The notes beneath the pieces were generated by a model that worked only from the letters and a program-made list of their open reading frames with translations, did not search any database and was not told where the DNA came from. Source: Utricularia gibba (Eukaryota > Streptophyta > Magnoliopsida > Lamiales > Lentibulariaceae). Taken from it: 64,000 bases of DNA. The stretch lies in NCBI GenBank assembly GCA_002189035.1, contig CM007989.1, positions 4,340,001-4,404,000 of the forward strand, in the 5' to 3' direction. A program made the position numbers and the translations under genes. This document shows, one piece after another, positions 22,921-36,029 of this stretch (the stretch's first letter is position 1; each line of letters begins with the position of its first letter).

Positions 22921-25900
22921 TCATGCATTCCTACCAAAACCTTGTCTTCCGTGGAAGGCATGGCCATTGGAGAAATGGTGCCCACCCCTACGCCCTGCTG
23001 AAAGAGACAATGAACATAATTACGTCTTGGAGAGAAAAGGAGCAACAACAAGGCTGAGAGAGTGAGATTCGGAGACAAACTCCACTCTGTGTAGTGTGCA
23101 TGGCAAGTTGAAGGGGTGTAGATAAATACAATACTCTGATGATTCCACTCACCATCACGAAAAGGGGCTGCTCTCCCAAGGGTATGGCGAGGTTGCTGAT
23201 ACATGTGGCTGGTAGAAGAGGGGTTTATATGATGTGTGGACTGAGAATCACTCGCCATGTGTGAGTATCCATGAATTTCTGCACTACCACATGCTTCGTT
23301 GCCATACCTACATAGGGAAAAAGGCAACACAAACATTCTGTTAAGTTAATCATGCTTCTCAATGAATCCATGATGAGAGGCTAGCAAACCTAAGCATGTA
23401 TTCAAGTAGGCACATACAATGTACAACTTGGAACCTACCAACAGACACAAGCAAAAAGGCTAAAGTAATTGTTTTCAACGAGGCATGGATACCTTTGCTT
23501 AGAATTGCAAGGATTTGAAAGGAGGGTAGGTCTTGCAGCCGTTCCTAATGCTTCATTAGTTGCCACGGATTTACTCAGATGCATCCCCTTCACAAATTCA
23601 TTTGTCATGATGCTGACTTCTGCACTATCCTCTTGCAAAAGTGATTCATCACTGCAAAACCAGCAACACAAGAGAAAATAAACTAGTCAGCACAGCAAAA
23701 AGTGATATTGGGATTGACATCAATGTGATGCCAAGGCACTACATACCCACATGCCTACCTGTAGTCGGGATCCCAATCACCAGGGTCATGTAGCAAGTTA
23801 CTACTCTCTGATTTCTCACAGATGCTTCCATGGAGAATCTGCGTTTTAGGGGATAAGGAACTAGAGGTTTTACCTCTCCCTCCTAGATGTGTTCTCCTTG
23901 ATGATGGGATTGTGCTCCACTGCCCTTTTGAAGGAGAACCAACTAACATCGATGTTTTTACCTCAGATGGGCAATGACTCTTCAATTCACCAAGTTGTCC
24001 GTGGCAGGATGTAGAGGATATGGGTTCTTGGGATTGGAAATTTTCATTGTATGCCCAGTTAACTCGTTTGTTGTAGTGACTGCCAGATGCGATTTTCCCT
24101 AATGGGGATCCTTGACAATTGCCTTGAACTGGCGATGCAGGATCATACTGTCCAGGTGAACCAATTGGAAATTGGCTGAAGGAACTGGGAGGTGTAAATT
24201 GTGAAGGACTAGAACCCAGAGACATGGGAACCAAATTTCCAGGACTAAAACCAATTCCAGTGCCATGTGGAAAATGAATCATACGCCACATATCAGGACT
24301 ACTCCCCACAACAGGGATGCCACTTTGGTAGTAGATATTCATGGAAGATTGACCAGCCGGAGAATAAAATGCACTGAAATTGTGTCCATCACCATAACTC
24401 CCGTAGCTAACTCCAAGAGCCATATTCTCGGTGTAGCTCCCCTGACTACCCAAGCTCCCACAACTTCCATGGTGCATCTGAGACATTATTTGATAATGTG
24501 GACTGCTGGGCACCGATGCACAATTTGTGCCCATGACCTATAAAAAGAAAACGGTTATCACGTCTTGCTCAAACGACCCTCAAGTCCTAAAACAGAAATA
24601 CTCACATTTGGAGAGAGTCCAGCTGCAAACCAATGTCCTGCTGCAGGATGATGGAAAACTTTAACATTTTTAGGAACAGTCTGGGGAAAAGAAGGGCAAA
24701 ACATAAAAACGCCATAAAGCATTTAAGGAACGAGGGCCCTGTAGATAACCACCAAAAATCGGTCACCTTCAGCATTTGCCTATTCTTTTAGTTCTAGAAA
24801 AGTACGAACTCGATACACAAAGGAAAAAAGCATATGAAACATTCCGAAAATTCTTTCCAGGATATTTAGACTGGAGATAAATGCTCACCATTGAAGGGGG
24901 CTCTTCAGCAGGTTTATATGGATGTGTGAAAGGTTCCCCTGTCACAAAGGGTGTTTTGAAGCCTTGTGCATTGTCAAAGTTCAGTAAGATTGTTGGCATC
25001 AAATCAGTTATGAAGAGGGAAAAAAACAGTAGAAAGCCGTCATATATCAGAAGAATATTAAAAAACACTGCATAATCTATTTCACAAATTAGTAGGTGCG
25101 GTGCAACTCTTCTCATTCAAAAAAGCGGTTATGCAATATGAATACGTCTAATCCTCTCAGGGAGAGTGGAAATTCTGAAATGAGAGAAAGCAAAAATAAC
25201 AAAAAGCATGCTTTATTGTTAAGGGAAGGAATCATGCACCAAGAATGAAGTCTATTTCACAAAGCACCAAGCTTTGCATGCAAACAATCTCTATAAAAAA
25301 AAAAGTGTTCTAAATGATGCTTATAAACAGATAAGACGCGAAGATGCATTAAAAAATAAATGTTGAAAAAAAAAAGCAGGATTTTGTAAACAAGCACTTG
25401 ATGAACACTCGTACCTGCAATGGAGACCAGCGTTTTGCTGGATCAAATTCAAGAAGTCCGCTTAATAAATCAGCAAGTGCTAGTCGCATCCCACTTTCTG
25501 TATGACCACGGGATCAGTGCCTTGTGATGAAATCAAATACAATGCCAAAGGATCTCTCCCACTAAGTAAATCTCTAATGTTAAATACCTTGAGCAATTTC
25601 TTCACCAGCAAAATTCTTCTTGTAGGGATAATTCATCACAATCTCTTCAAGGCTCATATTATTAAAGTACTCCTTCCCAATTAATGGTTTAACTGATTCC
25701 CTCTGAAGAAATAAATAATCAAATCAGAAAAGCATATGGGACAACAGGAAAACAAACAACAGCTGTAGAGAAATGAAAAAAAAAAAAATAGGCATGATTA
25801 CTGATTGGGGAAAACATATTTTCAAAGAGCATCAGGAGATATACTTCCGTTTGAAAAATGAATACAGCACCAAACTAATTCCTGAGAGGAGGTATGAACA

Positions 25901-28900
25901 GTGGCATTGAAACTGAGAAAATTTTCCTTAATTTTTCCAAATACTGGAGTGAGGAGATTCCATTGTGAAATACAAGCATCCCAGCATCCAACTTTCAATA
26001 CATGATTAGAAAGGATTTACATTAACACAACGTTGAAGCCACAAAATGGAATATATTTCAAAAAATAAAGTGATGCCACAATAAACCAAAGAACAAAAGT
26101 GAGCAGTTTCAGATGAAAAAGTCACTCATATATATACTTTTCAGCGCACTTACAGCAGCATATTCTTCCTTGGTCAAGGCATGGAACAAGCTAGAACTAG
26201 TTCCATATTTCCGGTCTGTTGCTTCATAGTTGGTGCTCCCAGTGAGTTTAAAAAACTTGCAAGTATTTTTGGCATCTCGAAGTACATAGTCAGGAGGTTG
26301 GGACCTGTCAATTTTCGTGTGTGCGTGTGTGTGTCAAAGCCACTTCCAAGGGAATCAAATAATTGAGCAAAAACATTTGAGGTGAGCAGATCAGAAAAAG
26401 ATTAAGATTGGTAGAAAGAAGTTCCAAACAATGACGCATCCTATACTTCAAATGAGTGACATGCCCTTTTTAAACTTTCAGTGCAAGAGTTTATTTCAAC
26501 CCATTCAGTTTTAGAATACACGCAAACAGGACTGCAGCTTAAATAAATGTTCCAAAAGAAAAAAAAATCAGATAAGGCATAGAGGCAAGAAGATTGATGC
26601 AGGGTTAACAAAGTTCCTCACAGAAGTAGCACCACACAATACAGCACAATCTCTACACAAGTGATCGCTTTTATTATCAGCATATTACAATCAAGAACAG
26701 ATACGTATTGGAGAAAAAAACGGCTGAATACAAATTTCCCAGAACCATTACAAAAGGACAGGCCCTATTAAACATCAAGTAGTTACCTAGCGACAGAGCC
26801 TTGTCATATCATCCATAAACGGAGATGAAGGCAATAGAAAAAGTATACTTGCTTAGATATATGTTTACTAAATGGAATAATTTCATGTCAATTAAACCTC
26901 AGAAGTGAAAAATAAGAATATTGTACCCTAGAATCTTGATCATTCTCCTCAGAAGATCAAACTCTGAGCCGCCTGGAAACAATGGAAGCCCCAAATACAG
27001 CTCAGCAACAATACATCCAAGTGACCACATGTCAATAGCAGTCGTGTACCTATGTAAGATTAGGGCTCCACGACATAATTTGCAAACACAAAATCAACCG
27101 AAAGCCTATGAATACTGGATACAAAGATGTGAGAAAAGCAGTGAAGCTTCTGCAATCTGTATCTGTGGAAGCAAGCAGAAGCACTACACAACACACACAC
27201 ACAAAGAACAGGATTATATAAATACTACAAGACCATGTAGTAAAATTTATGTATAGTGCAGGATACTGATACCCAAGAAGAATTTCAGGTGATCTATAAT
27301 ATCTACTCTGCAAAAGAGACAAGCAAATTAATAATTCAATTCAAAATATTTTCGGTCTCTGGAAATTCTCAATGTCTACCTGTATATAAGAATAAATAGT
27401 GTGATCATGCACGCATGCGGATCCAAAGTCTATAATTTTTATTTCCGTAGGCTTTAAACTGCCATGTATGTTGGGTAATGAGGATTAGCAAACTGATAAC
27501 ATTTTTGAGTTACTTATGGGTGACTTCAATGAATTGCTAACCTTGAGCATAAAAGAATATTTTCAGGCTTTAGATCACAATGAATTATACCAGCATGCTT
27601 TATCAAAGACAGCCCGCTCAATATCTGCACATATAAAAATAAATTTATATAAGGTGAAAAACTCGTGGACAATCACAAAAAAATGGTAATGTGAAACAAA
27701 CATATGACCTGCTTCGAGAATAGCTGCACTGCGCTCAAAGACACTCCACGAAAATTGTTCAACTTTATTAGCTCATAACTGAAGCAAAGTTTCAAAAATA
27801 ACAAACACAAGATATGTTATTTAGAAAAAATAATCTAACTTTATATAGATGAACGGCAGTATGGCAACTTACAGATTAATTCCAAGATGCTCAAAAACGA
27901 TGCATAAGTGGCCTTTGAAAACGAAGTAATCATATATTCTCACAATGTGATGCTTGTCCTCAGGATCAAACCTCTTATTCAACTGGGGTACAAAAAAGTG
28001 GCTGAGCTTTCAGAAAGTGCTTGCGCCAAAAGACCAGACGAAGGGACAGAGTACGGATGAAGTGACTTAACTGAAGTTAGAAGACCAACTTCCACTAGCG
28101 CCTGCTGATAATATGCAGGTGAATTCTTGATTATCTTCACGGCCACAAAATTTTTTGTTTCCGGAATCCTACACTTGGCAACCTGACCAAACGTTCCATG
28201 GCCCAACATGGCCTTGACAATGTATCTGCACAATAAATGAACATGTTGCATTGCAAAATGCAGTTTTTGATTTATTCAGGGAGATTGCTGAGAAAAGTCA
28301 TAAAAAGAGCACAGATCATAGACCACACCTACCACATCAGCAGAGTAAATTCCAAATGATTGAGGTCCATTTGCTAAGCGAATAAAGGTATAACTTAGAT
28401 GATGCATTTTTTATGCTCAAGATGTTCAAGAAAAACATCACTATTTGCTCAAACTAACCATGCACAAATAACTCGAGCATGAAGAGGATCTATATTAATT
28501 TGTCCTAAAACAGAAATTCCATTTAGACAACATTCTAGAATGAGAGATAGCAACATGCTGTAGACAATCATACAAGATAACAAAATTCAGACGAAATGCA
28601 CCTTTGGTTTTTATGAGAGTTAAACAACAAATAATTCATGCTGAGGATGAGGTCCGAGTTTGCATTATCATAGCCATCATTCAACACTCCGATAGAAGGT
28701 GATGTCAAGAAGATCTTAGGAATGGATGCTTCTGAATAACGGAATTGGCTATTGCAGGTTTGGTAAACCTCAACTATATCTTTTGTCAAACGCGCAACCA
28801 ACTGCAGCATGGCACAAGTAAAATTAAAATTAAAATGTTTTCAGGTTAAAATCCACAATTAGCTATTACATAGCCTCTACATAAAAATCAAAATATTTCT

Positions 28901-29575
28901 TAACCGGTTTTTTTCAAAATGAGGAAAAAAAACGCAAATGTATCAAGTAACGAAAAAGCATGAATATCATGGTGAACAATACTCATCAAAGTGGCTAAGG
29001 AAATACGAAACGCAACCAGATTTACCAATTGGCATCTAATTCAGTCTCCAAAACTAAGACCATTCCCCAAAACACAATTGGTCTTTCCACATCCAAACAC
29101 TTGATTGTATGATATGCATAATCGATTATGATAATGCTGACTGATCTTATATCGATTTCCTCTTATATCATCATAATGAGGAATCAAACCAAAGAAAATA
29201 TTGCAGAACAGGGAGCTTTGTGTACACTGACCTTCACAAACAGGGGTAAAAAACTTAATTCACCCAGACTACTTCAACATGTTTCAAAGGGTGGCAAAGA
29301 AGAAAACCATGAAAACAACTCATGCGGTCACTGTAGAAAGAAAAAGTTAAAACAGAAAGATCGCCTACCGGTCTTCTCACAGCCACTCGCAGCTTCAGGG
29401 GATTCATCATAGTTTCTGTTACCGGAGAATAGGGGAAAAATGCGAGCGGCCGTGGATGCCATGACATGTGCTTCGACTCCCATGAAGATGACATTGAGCC
29501 GAGGGTTGTTCCTGAACCTAAAGGCAATGACTCCTTAAACCTAGTACCACCATACATGTCCTCCATAACCATCAC
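22921..29575 (-). CDS. YAK1: YAK1-type dual-specificity kinase (DYRK family), frameshift in exon 13
   Basis: Ser/Thr-Tyr kinase; plant YAK1 acts in TOR- and ABA-linked growth control. Eighteen exons: 29575-29369, 28801-28602, 28225-28072, 27982-27873, 27778-27709, 27624-27542, 27458-27380, 27307-27267, 27049-26927, 26304-26154, 25702-25588, 25497-25415, 24962-24889, 24680-24606, 24537-23759, 23651-23493, 23307-23153, 22997-22921. Kinase motifs: LGHGTFGQV (143-151), VAVK (Lys166), HCDLKPEN (262-269), DFGS (285-288), YSY activation tyrosines (297-299), SRYYRSPE. The Ser/Gly/Pro-rich tail ends in the conserved [16 protein letters not shown] block. All phases agree except exon 13, 74 nt where 75 are needed: CACCCTTTGTGA gives a stop where family members read H-P-F-V-T-G-E-P; one T is missing at 24946-24948. 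Restored length about 911 residues. Start could also be the ATG at 29566. Confidence 0.95.
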
Positions 29576-31300
29576 ATCTTCCCTAGGAAATCCCCATTAA
29601 CGAACACCGAAACTAATAGGTTCAGGGCTCCGACACTAGATTTCCCACGGCATGAATGTCTGTCTAACCGGTGATCACGTCTTCCGTAACCACCCCCCTG
29701 GCTCAACTCAGTAGAAAAACCCGCAATAATCAGACGAATTAACATAAAAAAAATCGATATTTTAGAGTCAAACGCAGCTAAATGATCCAAAACTCAGGCT
29801 TCGGCGATCATCACATAGCTGCTTCACCAACCCAAATCTCAATATGATGAAAGGCAGGCAATCAATCCTGATACGATGAAAGATGAAATCCGCATCCTTC
29901 ACCGAATGAAATCAAGGATTTTGTCGCCTGTAGGGTCGACAGAGACTCTTCTCCACAGAATCCCCTATTTGTCAACGTCGACTCTACCAGACCAGCGAAA
30001 CCAAACAGAAGAGGAAGGTATGATAATTAATGATTTATAAAATAGTTTATAAATAAGTTTTTTTATTTATATTACAATATAAATTCATTTATCATTCGAG
30101 TTTAATTAATATCATAATTTTTATTGTAAAATTTTTTTTCTTAAAAATATATAACATTAATATTTAGACATATTATGTATAAAGTTAATTATAAATTTTT
30201 TTTATTAACATACATAACAAATAATTTTACATGAATATATTTTTCAAATTATTATCTTTTTATAAATTAATCTCATCTATATGCACCAACTAATCACAAA
30301 AAGGAAAAAAAATTATGATTAAACATTATATTCAATTAATGACAATAAAGGAACATATTTGAGGACCACAATCTCTCCCTCCATTGGCAAAACAAGATCC
30401 CAACTCTAATATGCAATGTCACTTTAAATAGGTTTAATATGATGGTTTAATTAACATTATATTTCAATTATTTATATTTACATAAATACATTTTATGTAG
30501 TTATAATTAAATGTATATTTTATTTATAATATCTACAAATATATTTAAAATATTATAAACGATTAATTTTTTGTCATTTTAAATTATATTTTTTAAAATA
30601 TTTTGAATTATGATGATAATTTTACGAATTTACAAAAATAATGAAAATCATAATTAAATATCATCGACATTAGAAATTGATTAATTTGGAATTTAGTAAA
30701 AAAAACTAAAAAAAGTATAATAAAATAAAATAATAATTTTATGATAATATAAAGTCAGGAATTTAAATATGTTTTTGTATTTGTACGTAAATTTCAAATA
30801 TTGATTCATTTCCATAATATGTTAAAATAATAATAATCATTAATTGTTATGATATTATCTCATGTAATAAGATTATAGAATTAACATCATTAAAATTATT
30901 TTAATTCTTATAATAATTCATGTTTTCCCAATATTTGATATTAACTTATAAAATCACATATTCACAAACAAGTTAGATCAAATATATCGTGACAATTATT
31001 TCTCACATTCTTAGATGGTTTAATGATAGTTTTGAGGGTGTTTAATTTAATATGTGCATTTTGTAAGAAATTTTAAATTAAACTCTAAAGTAGTGTTTAG
31101 TAGATGATTTAATAGAATTTTTGAAATACATTTATTTAAGGTGTGTGTTTGGTGATAAATTTTAAAAATGATTTAAGATAAATTAAAATAACATATAAAA
31201 GTATATCAAAAATTTAATAGATAATATATTTTATCTAAGGCAAAATTTTACCTATTAAGAAATATATTAAGGATAGCCAATTTTACCTATTAAGAAATTT
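29576..31300. other. YAK1 5' region and AT-rich spacer
   Basis: 29576 to about 30010 has gene-like composition and should contain the YAK1 leader and promoter. 30010-31300 is strongly AT-rich without recognisable genes. Confidence 0.55.
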
Positions 31301-31309
31301 TATCTAAAT

Positions 31310-31453
31310 CGTAGATTTAGTCCCACCTAATACTAAAATAACATAACTATGGTACTTTACACAAAAAGATAAAATAGGCAGTAAAACTAAATTTTTGTAG
31401 CACAATATGAATCTTTTCCATATATTTAATCACTCAAAAATATGTGTTATCAC
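31310..31453 (-). repeat. LTR end fragment of the local gypsy family
   Basis: ACTAAATTTTTGTAGCACAATATG through CACTCAAAAATATGTGTTATCA matches 13786-13858, the right end of the nested solo LTR. It is followed by CATTATGCTACAAT, the flank also seen inverted at 8001-8014. Taken together this looks like the U3 end of a 3' LTR of a minus-strand element whose internal part lay to the right. The left extent is uncertain. Confidence 0.65.
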
Positions 31454-32375
31454 ATTATGCTACAATGACACTAGACTTGTGTTCAAGTCCTAACTAAGAC
31501 TAATAGGAGCTAGCAATTGAGGGATTTCCAACAACCATGCAGAGAATTGACATTTAAGTTCAGAATGCAGGAATTGAAAGAGTGCTAATGTGCAAGACGG
31601 GTAATCACTCAAGCATACATGTGAATTTCATCAAAATAAGTGCCTTCAAAGATTAAATAAACTAATATGACATAGTTAAATTTTCAAACGGATACTAGTG
31701 GTCTCTTTTCATTTCTTCCTCTCTTCACTTTTTTCATTTTGTACAAAGATCAATAGTAGGGAAAGTTCCAAGCTTAACTCAGTCAATTTTCACTCCCTTC
31801 CTTTGTATATGGAGTGTGGGCTAAGCAATCCTCTCCTTATTTCTCCTGAAGGTTTCCTACTCCTCTAAGTCATTCTCATAACCTCCCTTCTCTCTTTACG
31901 TTGTTGTCGACACACGCTTTTTAGTTGTGTGTTGCTTTTCAAGACATGAGATCTCATCGCTTTTTTCATGATGATGCTTTTCTGACCCCCTCTTTTTTTC
32001 CATCCCTCTATAAGCCTTTCGACCACCAGTATTCATGAAAGAACCAAATATGTCAGCTTGCACAAAAAAAAATCTCAATTGCACAAATCAGAATTCATCA
32101 CACATGTTGCTACCTCACAAAGATAAGTAGGTTAAAATTCATGCTCACGGGTGTAGAAACGGTGAAAACAAAATTCATGCATCCTATACTTCATGAAAAG
32201 CATCACGCATGTATATGAAAATTCCTCAAATAGCTTGCAAAATTCTCCTAGTCCTAGTACCGAACTACTAAATTACTCCTAATTTAGACTAACGCTCTAA
32301 AAATAAAAATAAAAATAAAAATAAAACTAAGGTAATGCAGCAATGTTACTTGATTAGGGAAGAGTCTCTCACTCC

Positions 32376-32672
32376 CTATTTCAGTTCCTTCACTTCCCTT
32401 AACAAATCCCTAACCCTATCATAAACCATGTCAATTTGCTCCTTGCAGCAGCAGCCTTTTTCATTCTTTCGGTTTGTGAGTGTTTGAGTAGAGGTTCCTC
32501 CCTTTTTCTTCAATGGGAGTTCTTTCCCGCATAACCGTGCAAGAGACCTAAAGACAAACCCACTCCCTTGTGCCTGACTTAGTCCTGAAGTCTTAAGGAA
32601 ATGAGCATTTAAAGGGACAATTTTTGTCCCAACATGAAACATGAATTTCTTCTGGATTTCACATATTTTCAT
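32376..32672 (-). pseudogene. Retroelement-type ORF fragment, tandem copy 1
   Basis: The 98-codon frame shares with 33379-33753 the pattern H.-TK-PL-A-FLK-S-L-AQGSGFVFRSLA-L. I take it as the env-like/plant-transposon ORF type found in Athila-like elements, but that is recollection of the family style, not a search. DNA similarity extends beyond the frame (for example 31940-31995 against 32885-32935). Confidence 0.45.
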
Positions 32673-33378
32673 GCATCATATTATAGTGTTCATGTAATGT
32701 GTTCTAGTCACGGCTCATGGGTAGCAGGCCACTCTTTTCCTTTTTCTTAATAGAAGTGTTAGTCAAGCACTCGCACCTTATACCTCTAGGCCTTCTCCTA
32801 CTCCTCTAAACTAATCTATCCTTGCTAACCTTTTCACCTTGCTTTGAGTCTGCACATGCTATTTAATTACTACTTTTTAGGATTCATGCTTCATCGCTTT
32901 TTATATGATGATGTTTTTCAGGCCCCTCTTTTTTTGGTTGGCAATCGGTATCCCTGGTGGTTAAGAAGTGTACTAACTCATGTAAAATTAAGCTAGAGTA
33001 CACTTACTAGATTCATCTAGTCATGCATGCACTCACAAGGAAGGAACAACAATAACGTAATCTCAAGGTTTGAAAAGGCATACAAAGTTCATGCATTTAG
33101 ATCATCTCACAATCATCATCTTCAATCAGCTGATGTTTCGAAATAGTTTTCCAAAAACTTAATGAAATCTGGTAACACATGCCATATAATTCCTATCAAA
33201 AACTAAAACATCATTCATCGACTAATAAACATAACAGAAAAGTAACTAATTAAAACTAAACTAACTAAATAGGCCCAACAACATGTTACTTGTTCAGGGA
33301 GGCATCGGCCACTCCCTGTTTCAATTCTTTAATTTCCCGAATCAGGTCAGAGATTTTGTCGCTCATCATTTCCAAGAT

Positions 33379-33753
33379 TTATGGGCAGTAGCAGCGTTTT
33401 TCTCCTTGAGTTGAGTTTGATGGAGCAGCAGCAGCATTTTCATTTTTCTTCCTAGGGATCACACTTCCTTCCAATCCTGCCAAAGATCTAAAAACAAAGC
33501 CACTTCCTTGTGCTTTGATTAGTACGGAAACTTTCAAGAAATATGCATCTAAGGGTATTGTCTTAGTTTCAATATGAAAGAATTCAAGCTCAAACAGTTT
33601 TTTAAGACAAAGAGTGTGAACGAGATGTGTGACAATGTGACCAAAACTCAATTTGTAGATTTTTTTGTGCCTATAGTCCCTATGCATTTGTTTTGCTAAC
33701 ATGGCTCCTAGATTCAAAGATCTCTTATGCATAATGCACCACAACATACACAA
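33379..33753 (-). pseudogene. Retroelement-type ORF fragment, tandem copy 2
   Basis: 124 codons. The N-terminal half MCMLWCIMHKRSLNLGAMLA...YKLSFGHIVTHLV resembles the second ORF of Athila-like elements. The C-terminal half repeats copy 1 (AQGSGFVFRSLAGL). It reads opposite to the gypsy domains at 34.2-38 kb, so it belongs to another or rearranged element. Confidence 0.45.
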
Positions 33754-33759
33754 CTCACG

Positions 33760-34216
33760 TGGTCTGATTGATGTAATCTGTGACTAACCCAATACGATCA
33801 TTCGGGGTGTTGGAGAGTTGTGAATTTTTGTGTTTAGTAATATGTTTTGTCTTTCTTTCTTCTTGTTTTTCTTTTGTTTTTGTTTTAGTGGTGTGTTTTT
33901 CTATTTTTGTGCATTTAGTTCGTTGGGAGAGAGAATAGCACCCAAAAGGTGCAACGGAGACCCAAGTCATGCTGCAGGTCTTCCCCTTTAGTCTCAGTGA
34001 GTGAATCTTCGAGTGGTTGTATGGACTGCCACCATCCACTATTGCAACGTGGGAAGAGCCTCCATTGGAAAAAGAGCTTTTGCCACCATGCAACAAAGCG
34101 AAAGAGAGAATTTGTAGGAATATTATGGTAAATTCAATCGGATTTGCAACACTTATCCATAGCATGGACTTACTTAAGGTCAAATTTTACAGCATTTTTA
34201 CAAAGGACTGACCCCC
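33760..34216. other. Spacer left of the plus-strand gypsy remnant
   Basis: No domain assigned. It may contain the 5' leader of the plus-strand element, but I see no primer-binding site. Confidence 0.35.
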
Positions 34217-35424
34217 ATGATTAGAGGACAGATGGATACCACTTGTAATGGTTCATTACTAAAGAACCACCACAGTACTGACGCTCAAAGATTGATCGAA
34301 CAAATGACTGCTAATTCATATTCCACATCTAGCCGTTACAACCACTCATTCCGATCACATGGAGGAATTTCCCAGCCAATAAAATCAGTGCATAAAGTGG
34401 ACAATTCTGAAGTTTTAGCTCAACTGGCTATTATGAGTAAACCTTGAAGCTTGGCTTCCAATCCCTTCTTCAAAAACAAAGAGATATCAAGGATCTTTAA
34501 CTTTTCTCATTCTGAACCAGGACCTATGATACATGAAATATCAATAGAAGAGGTGAGCACATTTTACCAGAACCAAGGAGGGACTTGCAACTATAGAAAC
34601 TATCAGATGCCAAGAAGAAATCACCCTAATTTCTGTTGGAGACAACTAGTGCTTCCTGGTCAAGCACCATCATTATGGAACCCTTCTGCTATTTCTCATA
34701 AAACTCTCATTGCTCTGTCTCAACCTCTATAAATCACTCGAGTTCCAAAGTAACCTCTTGTTCTTTATCAGTCAAATCATAATTTGGAGTCCATGATGAA
34801 GTCTCTTGCTGAGAGCACCACCAAAATGTATGCGGCTCAAAAGGACATAGATGGACAAATCACCAGCATGCAAACTCAAATCACCTAACTAGCGCAAGCT
34901 ATGAATCGACTGGAGACGCAAGGAGGACTATCATCCCAACTGATGAAGAACCCATAGCACATCAAAGCAATATCTTTAAGAAGTGGGAAGGATCTTCTGG
35001 ACCCTTACCTAGGATTCATAATTAAGGTGGACAGATCTGAAAAAAAAAAATTAGAAGGCTTGGACAGTGAGGATGAAGTGGATGAAGAGATTATTTGTGA
35101 AAACCCAGATGGTTCTCCAATCCAAATACTGTTGTGCCCACACCACCTGAAGAAGTGAAGGAGAGGGAGATGCAAGAAATTGATCGGTCCAAGTCTTTAG
35201 TGATTCCACCTCCCTTCCCAATGAGACTTCAAAGGAAGAGTAAAGACAAATATGGATTGAAGTCATTCATGGAGATGATGAAGAAGATCAATGTGAACAT
35301 TCCCTTGTTGGACATAATCGATCAAGCATCCAAATATGAAAAAATGTTGAAAGACTTGTGTGACCCCAAGAAGAAGGCAAAGGTGGAAAAAGTAAATCCC
35401 GAGACAAATTCCAAGAAAGTCTAA
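34217..35424 (+). pseudogene. Athila-like gag, broken
   Basis: Pieces in several frames: VLAQLAIM region (34217-34447), NYQMPRRNHPNFCWRQ (about 34600-34660), a coiled-coil-like ESMMKSLAESTTKMYAAQKD segment (about 34785-34850), SLRSGKDL (about 34975) and the gag/PR linker PPPFPMRLQRKSKDKYGLKSFMEMMKKINVNIPLLDIIDQASKYEKMLKDL (35200-35370), which matches the conserved Athila linker pattern PFP.RL...F...F.....NIP...A......Y.KFLK.L. Confidence 0.85.
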
Positions 35425-35434
35425 GGATCCATAT

Positions 35435-35833
35435 ATGTTTTCCATTCATGTGACTATTGGTGAAACGAAAATTTCAATTGCCGTATGTGATTTAGGAGCA
35501 TCGCTTAATGTTATGTCTAAGTTTCTTTATCTTTCCCTTGTATCTAAACTAGGTAAACTTAAGTCCACTAGTGTTGTTTGCCAAATAGTTGATAGATTGT
35601 ATGTGAATCCTGATGGTAGAATTGATGATGTGTTTGTACATGTTATAAATTTAATTTTTCCTGCTGACTTTTTAGTTATTCCCATAGAGAGTAAAAATCT
35701 CATAATTTCGAAGTCCATCATTTGGGACCGGCTACTGCAGATACCAAACTTGATGTCCAAACTAGCACAATCTCTCTACATTTTGATGGACAGGTGCTGG
35801 ACTTCAGCCTGGACAAAGCCATGCAGTACTTAG
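35435..35833 (+). pseudogene. Athila-like aspartic protease
   Basis: VTIGETKISIAVCDLGASLNVM carries the retropepsin-type DLGAS motif, followed by GRIDDVFVHVINLIFPADFLVI, matching the family's G.i.DV.V.V....P.DF.vl. The frame is lost before the normal LGRPFL block, which reads as IIWDRLLQIPN. Confidence 0.85.
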
Positions 35834-36029
35834 ACCAGATCAATGATATTTGTTTAATCTCTACATCTGATGCAAATGTAGAATATTTAGCGATGGTCTA
35901 TGAGCAAGACCCTTGCTCACGTGCCTCACTAAAAACTTTGATTCTGACTGCATTTTATTTTCTGATCCTAAACTTTTAAGCTATCTTGACTATTTATCTA
36001 AAAAATCTAAATTTTCAAACGTTGCTTTT

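Noticed and set aside
27193-27208. CA repeat and (26318-26335) GT repeat as possible regulatory sites
   Set aside because: Ordinary dinucleotide runs in YAK1 introns.
34017-34211. Short frames on both strands left of gag
   Set aside because: No recognisable domain; probably leader or debris of the gypsy remnant.
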